Shown: positions 1 through 7,813, counted from the first letter of the stretch. The stretch is 64,000 bases of DNA from an uncultured Bacilli bacterium (GCA_934130165.1 CAKOXO010000001.1:124001-188000); one strand, 5' to 3'. The notes: generated by a model not told the origin, from the sequence alone. Numbers and translations are program-made.

Positions 1-254
1 TCACCATACTTTTCTATCTTCATTTTTTCAAGCATTATATTGTTTTTTTCACAATATTTCTTAATAAATTCTTCTTCTTCCTTACTTTGTGCTCTAATAT
101 TATGATTAACATGTGCACAAATTAATTGTAGACTATATTTATCTCTAATTTTTAGTAACATATCCATTAGTGCCATTGAATCTGGGCCTGTTGAACAACC
201 GATTACGATTTTATCATTTTGCTCAAATTTAAAGTTTTCTTCAATATTAATCAT
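1..254 (-). CDS. tilS: tRNA(Ile)-lysidine synthase TilS, N-terminal part (cut by window edge)
   Basis: TilS adds lysine to C34 of the AUA-reading tRNA-Ile, so that it reads AUA rather than AUG. Seen here: the first 84 codons only; the rest lies left of the window. The PP-loop ATP pyrophosphatase motif STGPDSMAL is at residues 21-29, followed by the typical HVNHNIR segment near residue 50. The ATG at 252-254 is preceded by GGTGAT, a Shine-Dalgarno form used often in this window. It follows divIC by 56 bases. In Bacillus subtilis spoIIE lies between divIC and tilS; here it does not. Confidence 0.93.
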   Translation of the reverse strand, partial: MINIEENFKFEQNDKIVIGCSTGPDSMALMDMLLKIRDKYSLQLICAHVNHNIRAQSKEEEEFIKKYCEKNNIMLEKMKIEKYG

Positions 255-310
255 ATTATCACCACATCCATTCTAAAATAAATACACAATTTTTGCAATT
301 AAAAACTATC

Positions 311-607
311 TTACGGTATTCGTAAGATAATTTCCCCATCTTTTGAGTATGAATACTTTTCTCTAGCATATCTTGCTATATAATCAGGATCCTGTAATTT
401 ATCAGCATCAACTTGTAACTCATCTTCTTTTTCCTTTAATGCAACAAGTTTATTTTTTAATTTTTTCTTTTCTTGATACTTACCATATATTTCAACCCAA
501 TATTTACCTATAGTATAAGTAGTTCCAATAATTATAGCAATAGATGCCAAACCAAGAAATAGTAAACGTTTTACTGACTTTTTTGCTTTTCTTTTTTTTC
601 TTGCCAT
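311..607 (-). CDS. divIC: Septum formation initiator, DivIC/FtsB family
   Basis: A small bitopic division protein of the DivIC/FtsB family, which joins FtsL and DivIB at the septum. The 98-residue product has a very basic cytoplasmic N terminus (MARKKRKAKK), one membrane segment at about 18-36, a Lys/Glu-rich coiled coil at about 45-70, and the family-typical end with DPDYIARYAREKY. The ATG at 605-607 is preferred over an upstream GTG at 616 because AGGTGAT sits at normal distance before it. Its position next to yabP-yabQ and tilS matches Bacillus. Confidence 0.9.
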   Translation of the reverse strand: MARKKRKAKKSVKRLLFLGLASIAIIIGTTYTIGKYWVEIYGKYQEKKKLKNKLVALKEKEDELQVDADKLQDPDYIARYAREKYSYSKDGEIILRIP

Positions 608-676
608 AATTATCACCTACCTTCATAAATATAGTATATCACTGATAATTATGAAAACAAGAGATTTTCCTAAACT

Positions 677-997
677 TTATTTTTTTTGACATTTTTTAAA
701 CACATTTTTTATCTTTTGCTTAAACATATCAACATATTTACCAAAATTAATAGATCCTATTAAAAATCCTACGGCAATTAATAACAAAAAATAACTATGA
801 ATAACACCATTGTTTAATTTTTTTAATATCAAGAAATAAAGTAGAGCTGCGTCTATTACATACACTATAGTAATAATAATTTTAAATACTTTGTTTTTAC
901 AAAATAAAAATCGATAATTTAAATTAGTAAAAATGGAAAAAACTATTCCAAAAACAAATGAAAAAGTTAACGATATTATTTGTGTTTTTAATTCCAT
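677..997 (-). CDS. yabQ: Spore cortex biosynthesis protein YabQ-like
   Basis: A 106-residue membrane protein with three to four hydrophobic segments (about 6-25, 38-55, 68-88) and a basic tail ending KNVFKKCQKK. In Bacillus, YabQ is a membrane protein of the forespore outer membrane needed for cortex formation. The assignment rests on size, topology and the conserved order yabP-yabQ-divIC. The sequence itself is weakly diagnostic. Its ATG overlaps the yabP stop by one base (TAATG), which implies translational coupling. Confidence 0.75.
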   Translation of the reverse strand: MELKTQIISLTFSFVFGIVFSIFTNLNYRFLFCKNKVFKIIITIVYVIDAALLYFLILKKLNNGVIHSYFLLLIAVGFLIGSINFGKYVDMFKQKIKNVFKKCQKK

Positions 998-1287
998 TAT
1001 TTAAACAACCTATTAAATATACTATTATCTTTTTGTTTTTTATTATTCTCTTCTAAATAATCGATTCCTTTAATCAACCCTCTTATTGAAACATTTCCTT
1101 GTAATGTATCTAATTTTATAAGTTCTAAATCTTCACCTTTTACTATTACAAACCCCATACTTGTTTCTAAAAGAAATTGTTCTGTATCAAAGTTTTCTAT
1201 TTTTTTAACCCCAGTTATTATTAAATTTTTTCTTTCTACTAAATTTATTCCATGACTATAATTTCCTATTGAATCTTGTTTTTCCAT
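997..1287 (-). CDS. yabP: Sporulation protein YabP
   Basis: A 96-residue soluble protein of the YabP/YqfC family, required for spore cortex formation in Bacillus subtilis. Family-like features: an N-terminal HGINLVERKNLIITGV segment, a central FDTEQFLLET stretch, GEDLELIKLDTLQGNVSIRG and a final GLIKGIDYLEE segment. A strong TAGGAGG lies just before the ATG. It forms a two-gene unit with yabQ. Its presence is one of several signs that the organism sporulates. Confidence 0.85.
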   Translation of the reverse strand: MEKQDSIGNYSHGINLVERKNLIITGVKKIENFDTEQFLLETSMGFVIVKGEDLELIKLDTLQGNVSIRGLIKGIDYLEENNKKQKDNSIFNRLFK

Positions 1288-1335
1288 ATATTATTCCTCC
1301 TATAGAATAATATGTACAAGCTCAAATAATATTAC

Positions 1336-1362
1336 AAAAAAAAGATGAATTAAGCTTCATCT
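1336..1362 (-). terminator. Intrinsic terminator of spoVG
   Basis: On the minus strand a 7-bp stem (AGATGAA/TTCATCT, plus-strand positions 1343-1349 and 1356-1362) with a 6-base loop is followed by about eight T. The spoVG stop codon is inside the loop, so the terminator overlaps the coding end. Confidence 0.8.
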
Positions 1363-1628
1363 TCTACTACATCTTCTGCATTATTATATGCTTCAATTAT
1401 AGCTTCTTCAAACATTGCTCTTACCTCAGGATTAATTGGATGAGCGATATCTCTATATCCTCCTGTAGCAGTCTTACGACTAGGCATTGCTATAAACAAA
1501 CCATTATCTCCTTCTATAACACGAATATCATGAACTGCAAAACTATCATCTAGTAATACAGATGCTATTCCCTTCATACGTGATCCTTCTTTTTCAATCT
1601 TACGTACATTAACTGATGTTATTTTCAT
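1350..1628 (-). CDS. spoVG: RNA-binding regulator SpoVG
   Basis: SpoVG is a small conserved nucleic-acid-binding protein. In Bacillus it affects septation and cortex formation, and in other Bacillota it acts as a pleiotropic regulator. The 92-residue product starts [11 protein letters not shown] and contains the hallmark block [19 protein letters not shown] at about residues 49-67. It has an acidic tail. AAGAAGGAGG precedes the ATG. It appears to be its own transcription unit, with a promoter at 1669-1697 and a terminator inside its 3-prime end. Confidence 0.97.
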   Translation of the reverse strand: MKITSVNVRKIEKEGSRMKGIASVLLDDSFAVHDIRVIEGDNGLFIAMPSRKTATGGYRDIAHPINPEVRAMFEEAIIEAYNNAEDVVEDEA

Positions 1629-1668
1629 GTATAGTCCTCCTTCTTAAAGCATTCAACTTTATATATTC

Positions 1669-1697
1669 ATTTTATAATACTATTAAAAAAATTGCAA
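1669..1697 (-). promoter_or_regulatory. Predicted sigma-A type promoter of spoVG
   Basis: On the minus strand TTGCAA (1692-1697), a 17-base spacer and TAAAAT (1669-1674). The spacing is ideal and both boxes are near consensus. A GAATAT follows, but the upstream half of a sigma-H promoter is not evident. Confidence 0.5.
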
Positions 1698-1700
1698 TAA

Positions 1701-1934
1701 CTATTTTTTTAATGCAATTTCCTTTATTTCTAAACTATTTGTCAAGACATCATTATAACTAAACGATTTTACTCGCTTTGTACTATCTTCCACTTTAATT
1801 ATAAATATAGATCTATATACTTCAATTATTTTACCAACAAATTCATCTGTTTGATTTCTAGCACCCTTGAATTTAAATAGATAAATTTTACCCTTATTTT
1901 GGCTTATAAAAGCTCTTATTTTATTTATATTCAT
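1701..1934 (-). CDS. veg: Veg protein
   Basis: A 77-residue protein of the Veg (DUF1021) family, linked in Bacillus subtilis to biofilm gene induction through the SinR regulator. Family features: the start NINKIRAFISQNKGK, the central KGARNQTDEFVGKIIEVYRSIFII, and a VKSFSYNDVLT block. It overlaps the end of yabG by four bases (ATGA type), so the two are probably translated from one message. The yabG-veg order is that of Bacillus. Confidence 0.9.
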   Translation of the reverse strand: MNINKIRAFISQNKGKIYLFKFKGARNQTDEFVGKIIEVYRSIFIIKVEDSTKRVKSFSYNDVLTNSLEIKEIALKK

Positions 1935-2719
1935 CTTGGATACCCCACGTACATAGTCCCTTCGGTAATAATTCCCCCTATACCATCTGAACCATATTTA
2001 GTTTTACCTATTAAAGAAATTAAATCTATACTTTTATTTCTAGCAGAAAGAGCTATTGATGATGCTATTATTGCTGGGTCTAGGGCATGAATATTAATAC
2101 GTTTGGGACTTGACGCAAAATTAGCTCCAGCCTTAATTAATTCCTCATAATTTGATTGACAAGCACCAGAAATTATTATTAATTTATTTTGATCCTTTTC
2201 ATATTTTCTCGCCTTTTTTACTGCATTAATAAAATTACCAGAATTTTGATAGTTATCTATATTTGAAATATCATTTTTCTTTTTATAATAAGCATCATGT
2301 CCTGTTATAACAAGAATATCGGGGGTATATTCTTTCAAATACTGATCTATATAATCCGCCATTTCTTCTTCCTTTAATTTTAATCCATATGCTTTTACAT
2401 TTAAATTTCTATAAAATTTAATACACCTTTCTAAATAGTCTTCATCTCCGTCAATATGTAATATTTTACCAGGAAGATAAAAATATTCTGATCTATCTAA
2501 ATCTAGGCTTTTAATATTTTCATTTATTATTTCTCTATCAGATTTTACTGTATTAAGTTTAGTACTAGATTTTACTAAGTCATCTAATTCACTATCTGCA
2601 TACAACCGTAATTCTACTCCCTTTAATATTGCAATATTATTGGATATATCTATTATTTTAAAATAAATATCATTATTATATGATTTTCTACTTACAATAT
2701 CTCCTACTTTAAAATTCAT
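1931..2719 (-). CDS. yabG: Sporulation-specific protease YabG
   Basis: YabG is a cysteine protease that processes spore coat proteins in Bacillus and acts on germination proteins in clostridia. The 262-residue product has an N-terminal beta-rich part (GDIVSRKSYNNDIYFKI), a central DILVITGHDAY motif near residue 135, then the family block ending SGACQSNYEELIKAGANFASSP near 185-205, with the likely catalytic Cys in GACQS. The C terminus (KYGSDGIGGI) is also conserved. The SD is GGTGGAGATGA just upstream. It is a direct marker of sporulation. Confidence 0.93.
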   Translation of the reverse strand: MNFKVGDIVSRKSYNNDIYFKIIDISNNIAILKGVELRLYADSELDDLVKSSTKLNTVKSDREIINENIKSLDLDRSEYFYLPGKILHIDGDEDYLERCIKFYRNLNVKAYGLKLKEEEMADYIDQYLKEYTPDILVITGHDAYYKKKNDISNIDNYQNSGNFINAVKKARKYEKDQNKLIIISGACQSNYEELIKAGANFASSPKRINIHALDPAIIASSIALSARNKSIDLISLIGKTKYGSDGIGGIITEGTMYVGYPR

Positions 2720-2764
2720 AAAATCATCTCCACCTAATTTTATGAAATAAAAAAAGAAATATTC

Positions 2765-3556
2765 CTAGGATAATTCATCACTTATCTCTACAAATATTTC
2801 TATAGGTAATTGCTCTGCTCTAACACTCAATCCATAATCATAACGTTTTAAAACCTTTTCTACTGTTACTAAATCATAATTAGATAAATTATTTTTTATA
2901 GTTTTTCTTTTATATTTAAAGCTATCCCTTATTAATCTAAATAATAAGTCCTCATTTTTTGCCTTTTTAATATTTTGCTTTCTAGTTAAGGAAATGACTT
3001 CACTATCTACATTTGGAACTGGTTTAAACATATTTCTATTTACTTTAAATTCTCTTTTTATATCATAAAAATAATTTAACAAAACTGTAATTGATCCATA
3101 ACTTTTAGTTTTAGGGGATGCTGATAATCTTTCACCTAATTCTTCCTGAACCATCATAACAATCTTTTCAAATGGAATTTTAGTATCTATTAATTTTAAT
3201 AAAATTGGACTAGTTATATAATAGGGAACATTACTAACAAAATAAATATTGTCATATTTATATTTATTAATATCATCTGATATATTTCTTTTTAAAAAAT
3301 CACCATAAATTATTTCTAAATTGTCTACATTTTCAAATCTTTTTTTTAGGTATTGTTCTAAATCTAAATCTATTTCATAAGAAATAACATTAGTTGAATA
3401 TTTAATAAGTTCATTAGTTAGTATTCCTTTACCAGGTCCTACTTCTATAGTTAATGAATTAGGCTTTATAAGAGCACATCTAGCTATTTTATTTACCAGA
3501 TTTTCATCAGATAGAAAGTTTTGACCATATTTCTTTTTAAAATTAAAATCTTCCAT
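2765..3556 (-). CDS. rsmA: 16S rRNA dimethyladenosine transferase RsmA (KsgA)
   Basis: RsmA dimethylates A1518 and A1519 in helix 45 of 16S rRNA, a late step in 30S assembly. The 263-residue product shows KKYGQNFL near the start, the SAM-binding motif EVGPGKGILTNEL, and the catalytic SNVPYYITSPIL (NxPY type). I chose the ATG at 3556 because GGTGAT lies before it and homologues start just before this point; an in-frame ATG at 3589 would add an untypical 11-residue lead. In Bacillus rnmV precedes this gene; here the accessory cassette occupies that place. Confidence 0.95.
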   Translation of the reverse strand: MEDFNFKKKYGQNFLSDENLVNKIARCALIKPNSLTIEVGPGKGILTNELIKYSTNVISYEIDLDLEQYLKKRFENVDNLEIIYGDFLKRNISDDINKYKYDNIYFVSNVPYYITSPILLKLIDTKIPFEKIVMMVQEELGERLSASPKTKSYGSITVLLNYFYDIKREFKVNRNMFKPVPNVDSEVISLTRKQNIKKAKNEDLLFRLIRDSFKYKRKTIKNNLSNYDLVTVEKVLKRYDYGLSVRAEQLPIEIFVEISDELS

Positions 3557-3603
3557 TCGTATCACCACAACGAGATAATTATATAACAAAAAAAAAGAGA
3601 TGT

Positions 3604-4101
3604 CTATAACACCTCTACAGATGAATCATTTATGGGAGATGTTGTTATTTTTCTAGCTATTTGATTAGTATTAATTTTTTTCTCTTTTTTAACTTGAAAC
3701 ATGAAAAATATATTAGCAATTGATAATCCATATAATAACACTTTCATAAATGAAAGAAAATCACTAAAATAGGAAAAGTTTATACCATAACCCATTATTT
3801 CATTCAATACCATATTTTTATCAAATATAGTTCTAATATCTACTATTAATATAGTTAAGAATACAATTACTGAGGTTAGATTATAAAATAAATTTTTAGA
3901 TACACTATTTTGTTTTGCCACTAAATTAATAAAGAACAAAATCAATAATATAATAAATGGTATAAATATATCAATAGCTTCTATAATGTTCTTATTAAGT
4001 CTATCATACATAGAAAGAATAATATAAAATGTAGTTGCAAAACTAATTATAAAGAGTATCCATTTAAAAAACTTAAGTATACCATTAAGTATTTCCTTCA
4101 T
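3604..4101 (-). CDS. Unknown four-span membrane protein of the SipW/TasA-like cassette
   Basis: I do not recognise this 165-residue protein. It has four hydrophobic segments at about 10-28, 43-62, 74-92 and 113-134. A short polar tail follows, rich in Lys then Ser/Thr. It has no charged motif inside the membrane segments that would suggest a channel or enzyme. It starts two bases after the stop of the gene at 4103-4798 and is the last gene of a run that begins with two TasA-like exported proteins and a signal peptidase. A role in anchoring or export of those proteins is inference from position only. Confidence 0.7.
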   Translation of the reverse strand: MKEILNGILKFFKWILFIISFATTFYIILSMYDRLNKNIIEAIDIFIPFIILLILFFINLVAKQNSVSKNLFYNLTSVIVFLTILIVDIRTIFDKNMVLNEIMGYGINFSYFSDFLSFMKVLLYGLSIANIFFMFQVKKEKKINTNQIARKITTSPINDSSVEVL

Positions 4102-4102
4102 T

Positions 4103-4798
4103 CTAAATTCCTCCCACTACATTTTTATACCACTCCGATACATCATAAATAAAATCTATTGCAGAGACGTAATTATTTAATATAGAGTAGTAACTATCTT
4201 TTGTTTGATTGTATATTTCTATTTTTGAAGATTCACTACTAAAATAATAACTGCTATTTCCTTTTATTGTTTTTTGAACATAATCTGTTGATTTTATCAA
4301 TTGATTAATATTATCTTCCATAAATGGAGATATTGTTTCTAGATTTGTTATTTTAAGATTATTTTCACTAGGATCTAATGACAATTCATAAAGTTGTTTA
4401 ACTAAACATTCATTTGATATCTGTTTTTGATAAAACTGTTGCATATCATAAACATCTTTTATATTAACTTTTTTCTTTGTCATTATTGAATTGAATTCTT
4501 TAGTATCAATAGCATTGGTACAAACCTCTAATCTTGATTTAATACTAGCTAAACTATCTGAATCTTCGCTTCCTTTGTAATCATTATAGTTAAATACTGC
4601 CGTATTTTCTTTTATTTTCGTTAATTTACTAGTAACCTCATCATATACTTTGTCATCATTTGCTTGTTTTATATAAACCTCATTTACTTCTCTATAATGA
4701 TAAAAGTTCAAAAAAAGAAGAAAAAAACTAAAACCAAATACTAACCCAGTTATCGTATACGCAATTATATTTGCATATTCTATCATTAATTTTTTCAT
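4103..4798 (-). CDS. Unknown membrane-anchored protein with extracytoplasmic helical domain
   Basis: Not recognised. The 231-residue product has one N-terminal membrane segment at about 10-30 (IAYTITGLVFGFSFFLLFL) followed by about 195 polar residues, predicted mostly helical. Two cysteines lie in the outer domain (LEVCTNAID and SNECLVKQL) and could form a disulphide. The C terminus ends GGI with no second membrane span. Orientation (short basic N terminus inside) suggests the domain faces outward. It lies 12 bases after the signal peptidase gene and abuts the next membrane gene, so it is probably co-transcribed. Confidence 0.7.
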   Translation of the reverse strand: MKKLMIEYANIIAYTITGLVFGFSFFLLFLNFYHYREVNEVYIKQANDDKVYDEVTSKLTKIKENTAVFNYNDYKGSEDSDSLASIKSRLEVCTNAIDTKEFNSIMTKKKVNIKDVYDMQQFYQKQISNECLVKQLYELSLDPSENNLKITNLETISPFMEDNINQLIKSTDYVQKTIKGNSSYYFSSESSKIEIYNQTKDSYYSILNNYVSAIDFIYDVSEWYKNVVGGI

Positions 4799-4810
4799 AT
4801 TATCCCTCTT

Positions 4811-5542
4811 TTATATTAGATCTATATCATCATCACTATCATCTTTTTTATTATTTTCTTTATCCTTATATGGTTCAATGACTTCTATATATTCTTCTTT
4901 TTCTTCTGATTTTTTTTCTTTTATTTTTCCTTTGGTATTTCCAATTATTGATTTAAACAATTTAATAATATCATATATAACAATACCTAAACATGGTATT
5001 ACCACTAAAAATACAATTCCATAAGAACTAGTTAGTGCATACTGTATATACCCAATTTTAGGTATTCTTAGTATTACTTTTCCATTAATATTATCGTATG
5101 GTACTAAAGATGAATCTTCAGTATTATTATTATCTCCTTTGGTTCTATAATAAACCTTATTATCTTTTGATTTTTCTACACCTACAATTCTATGGGTAAT
5201 TGTTAATCCAGAATACCTTGGATCATTTGAAGTAAATGTTATTATATCTCCTTTTTTAAGTTCATTTTGTTCTTTCCTTTGTATTACAACAGCATCCTCT
5301 ACTTTTATAGTTGGAACCATACTGGGACTGATAATAATATAAGCTCCAAATAGTGGTTGTTTTGTAACTCCCTTTTTTATATTATTTTGCAAATCAACAA
5401 AATATAGGATAAACATAAGTGCAACTAAAATTAAAATTATCAATATAGAATATAAAAAGATTTTAGCTACGAAATGATATATTTTATAAACTAATTTTAA
5501 AGTACTATTTTTTTCTTGTTTTTCATCTGCTACATCACTCAT
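4811..5542 (-). CDS. sipW: ER-type (SipW-like) signal peptidase I
   Basis: A type I signal peptidase of the endoplasmic-reticulum/SipW class. These use a Ser-His dyad instead of Ser-Lys and process TasA-like proteins. The 243-residue product has a membrane segment at about 28-48, the box SPSMVPT with probable catalytic Ser74, and the matching ITHRIVGVE box with His117. KGDNNNTED follows, then a second membrane segment at about 160-190 and a highly charged Lys/Glu/Asp tail. The ATG at 5542 follows GGTGGTGATGAA; an ATG five codons upstream is possible. It sits directly downstream of two likely substrates. Confidence 0.88.
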   Translation of the reverse strand: MSDVADEKQEKNSTLKLVYKIYHFVAKIFLYSILIILILVALMFILYFVDLQNNIKKGVTKQPLFGAYIIISPSMVPTIKVEDAVVIQRKEQNELKKGDIITFTSNDPRYSGLTITHRIVGVEKSKDNKVYYRTKGDNNNTEDSSLVPYDNINGKVILRIPKIGYIQYALTSSYGIVFLVVIPCLGIVIYDIIKLFKSIIGNTKGKIKEKKSEEKEEYIEVIEPYKDKENNKKDDSDDDIDLI

Positions 5543-5570
5543 TTCATCACCACCCATTATTCTCCTATTA

Positions 5571-5586
5571 TTCTAGTATTAGAATA
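5571..5586. promoter_or_regulatory. Inverted repeat in the leader of the SipW-like gene
   Basis: A 6-bp perfect inverted repeat (ATTCTA/TAGAAT, 4-base centre) lies about 30 bases before the signal peptidase start. It could be an operator half-site pair or a small RNA hairpin. No function is shown. Confidence 0.3.
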
Positions 5587-5604
5587 TCACAAAAAGACAA
5601 AAAC

Positions 5605-5639
5605 AACAATAATAAAAGAAGGTAAAAATTTTCCCTTCT
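5605..5639 (-). terminator. Weak terminator or attenuator between substrate genes and signal peptidase
   Basis: On the minus strand a stem AGAAGG/CCTTCT (5617-5622 and 5634-5639) with an 11-base AT loop is followed by an interrupted T-rich tail (TTTATTATTGTTG). It would end part of the transcripts from the two TasA-like genes before the peptidase gene and so give more substrate than enzyme. The stem is short, so this is a modest prediction. Confidence 0.4.
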
Positions 5640-5722
5640 CTACTTTTATATCAATATCTTCTTTTTTATTCTTAAATTATTTCTATAACATTACCTAATA
5701 CTTAATCATACTTGTACTATCA

Positions 5723-6328
5723 TTAATTTTCACTAACATTTGCATTAAGCCTTGCCTTAAAGGTTTTACTATCATCACTTATATCATAATCATCAGCAAG
5801 CCACATTCTCAATCTTATTTTTTGAGAAAAGCTCCCTGAAAATGTACCTTTGTATATTACTACACCAGAAGGATCACTTTGAGCTGTTTCTAAATCACTA
5901 AATCTTTTTACTCCATTTAATTCCTTTTCTGGTGCTTCTCCATCTGTTACATAAGTTTTCACATATTGTGCATTAAGTTTTGGTTCAGTTGAATTATTAA
6001 TTGCATAAATTTCATAAGTACCCCTACATGTTCCCTTACATTTGCATGTTAATGTTGAATCATAGTATCCTTGATCATAACCATTATAAGAATCACTAGT
6101 TAAAGTTTTACCTACTTCATCTGAGATAGGAAATGCTGATTTAATAGAAATGGCTGGCCCATCACTAAAATTACATTTTATTGACCTTGTACTTATAACA
6201 TTATTTACTTTTCCCTCTCTACTCCAAACAAATACAGCATATGATATCCCGATTATAGTAGAAATTAACAAAACCAAAAGTAAAACTGTTAATAATACTT
6301 TTTTATTTGAGTCTTTATTTTTTTTCAT
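5723..6328 (-). CDS. TasA-like exported protein with SipW-class signal peptide and cysteine cluster
   Basis: A 201-residue exported protein. The basic N terminus (KKNKDSNKK), a hydrophobic core at about 11-30 and a GISYAVF cleavage region resemble signal peptides cut by SipW. The mature part shares spaced motifs with its neighbour at 6331-6948: SDEVGK, a YEI strand, and RLRMWLAD followed by a final KARLNANV strand. It also has four cysteines, three in a CKCKGTC cluster, absent from the neighbour. It starts two bases after the neighbour's stop. By analogy with TasA and CalY it may form surface fibres; this is inferred, not shown. Confidence 0.75.
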   Translation of the reverse strand: MKKNKDSNKKVLLTVLLLVLLISTIIGISYAVFVWSREGKVNNVISTRSIKCNFSDGPAISIKSAFPISDEVGKTLTSDSYNGYDQGYYDSTLTCKCKGTCRGTYEIYAINNSTEPKLNAQYVKTYVTDGEAPEKELNGVKRFSDLETAQSDPSGVVIYKGTFSGSFSQKIRLRMWLADDYDISDDSKTFKARLNANVSEN

Positions 6329-6330
6329 TT

Positions 6331-6948
6331 TTATCTCCCTTTGCCCAATTTTCCATACACATTAATTTTAACTGCATATGTTTTAACATCTTGGATATTA
6401 GCTTTATCACTTAACCACATTCTTAATCGATAATTATCGTTAGAACTTACTTTTGTTTTTACTTTTTTCAATATCATAGATCCTTTTGGAGAACCTATTT
6501 CACTATCTTTAATTATAGCTTTAAAAGGGGTAGGATTTACTATTTCTTCATACGTTCCACTAACTTGTTTTTCTAAGTATATGCGTATATCATTATCACT
6601 TATAGTTGAATTTTTATCCTTAACAGCTGCTATTTCATAAACAACTTTTGTTTTTTTAGGATTTTTTGTTGATACTGTAAAATCAAAATATTCATTTTTA
6701 CCATTTAATTTTTTTCCTACTTCATCAGATGTTGGAGCAGCATTTTCTATTGAAATACCATTGGTACTTTCTGTATATGTCATTGAAACATTTGCTTTTA
6801 CATCATCCTTAGACTGCTTATTTTGCTCCATTTTTATATATGCAGAAAAAGATAGGCAAATTACCAACAACACAAGAATTATTACTAGTATAAGAGAAAT
6901 AATTATTTTTTTTGAATATTCCTTATTTTCATTTTCCTCACTCTTCAT
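6331..6948 (-). CDS. TasA-like exported protein, first gene of the cassette
   Basis: A 205-residue protein. It has a charged 14-residue N terminus, a long hydrophobic segment at about 15-34 and a SFSAYIK site that could be cut by the SipW-like peptidase. The mature domain is a homologue of the next gene: PTSDEVGKKL, VVYEIAAV, then YRLRMWLSD and a last strand VKINVYG. It has no cysteine in the mature part. AAGGAAGG precedes the ATG and a TATAAT lies just upstream. It is the probable lead gene of the cassette. Whether the signal is removed or stays as an anchor cannot be told from sequence. Confidence 0.72.
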   Translation of the reverse strand: MKSEENENKEYSKKIIISLILVIILVLLVICLSFSAYIKMEQNKQSKDDVKANVSMTYTESTNGISIENAAPTSDEVGKKLNGKNEYFDFTVSTKNPKKTKVVYEIAAVKDKNSTISDNDIRIYLEKQVSGTYEEIVNPTPFKAIIKDSEIGSPKGSMILKKVKTKVSSNDNYRLRMWLSDKANIQDVKTYAVKINVYGKLGKGR

Positions 6949-6975
6949 ATAGTATTCCTTCCTTCATCTTCCCAT

Positions 6976-6981
6976 ATTATA
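6976..6981 (-). promoter_or_regulatory. Candidate -10 box for the TasA-like cassette
   Basis: TATAAT on the minus strand, about 28 bases before the first cassette gene. No good -35 box is seen at 16-18 bases, so an activator or read-through from tatD may be needed. Confidence 0.35.
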
Positions 6982-7004
6982 TCAATTAAACATTAACATA
7001 TTTA

Positions 7005-7757
7005 TTATTTTAAGTCAAATATAAGATAAGCATTATTAGTTGTTATTTTTGCCACTTCTTCAATTGAAACTTTTTTAACCTCAGCAAGTTTTTTAGCTAT
7101 TATAGGAATATATTTAGAACTATTTGTTTTACCTCTATATGGTTCAGGAGTTAAATAAGGGCTATCTGTTTCTAATACTATATTTTCTAAATTAATATTT
7201 TCTATAACCTTATAAAGTTTACTATTTTTGAAAGTTAATACCCCTCCTATACCAAGTTTATATCCCATTGATATGTATATATTAGCTGTTTCCAAGCTTC
7301 CAGAAAAGCAATGAATAACACCACTAACGTTGTACATTTTTAATATATCAATAGTATCCTTTGTAGCATCACGACTATGAATAACAACTGGTAAATTTAG
7401 TCTTTGCGCTATTTTTAATTGCTCTTTGAATAACTTTTTTTGCTTTTCTTTATCTGTACCATAATGATAATCTAGACCTATCTCACCTATACCTACAATT
7501 TTTTGATTTGTTTTTATTAAAGTTTCTAACCTTTTTAAATCTTCATCACAAACTTTATCTATTTGATCTGGATGATATCCAAATGTTGCGTATACATTAT
7601 CATAATTATTAATTATATTTAAACTTTCCTCTATATCTTCAACTGCACAGCAAGATATAATTATTTTTTCTAAACCATTATTTTTACTATCAGTTATAAC
7701 CTCATTTATATCATCATAATAATTTTTTGATATATGGCAATGTGTATCTATATACAT
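7005..7757 (-). CDS. tatD: TatD-family metal-dependent deoxyribonuclease
   Basis: A TatD-type TIM-barrel hydrolase, a metal-dependent DNase and 3-prime exonuclease. The 250-residue product starts MYIDTHCHIS with the HxH metal ligands. It carries GIGEIGLDYHYG near residue 90, the His of VVIHSRDA, the His of VIHCFSG, and LETDSPYLTPEPYRG with the last Asp ligand. An AAGGAGGTGC SD precedes the start. It keeps the Bacillus position between metG and rsmA, but the yabE and rnmV genes that normally follow are missing. Confidence 0.95.
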   Translation of the reverse strand: MYIDTHCHISKNYYDDINEVITDSKNNGLEKIIISCCAVEDIEESLNIINNYDNVYATFGYHPDQIDKVCDEDLKRLETLIKTNQKIVGIGEIGLDYHYGTDKEKQKKLFKEQLKIAQRLNLPVVIHSRDATKDTIDILKMYNVSGVIHCFSGSLETANIYISMGYKLGIGGVLTFKNSKLYKVIENINLENIVLETDSPYLTPEPYRGKTNSSKYIPIIAKKLAEVKKVSIEEVAKITTNNAYLIFDLK

Positions 7758-7781
7758 AATGCACCTCCTTCTTTTAGATTA

Positions 7782-7813
7782 AAATAAAAAAATATCACTG
7801 TCAATGATATTTT
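7782..7813 (-). terminator. Intrinsic terminator after the small membrane gene
   Basis: On the minus strand AAAATATCA/TGATATTTT (7805-7813 and 7789-7797) with a 7-base loop, then a T-rich tail. The stop codon of the 63-residue gene lies in the loop. This supports that gene being really transcribed. Confidence 0.7.
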
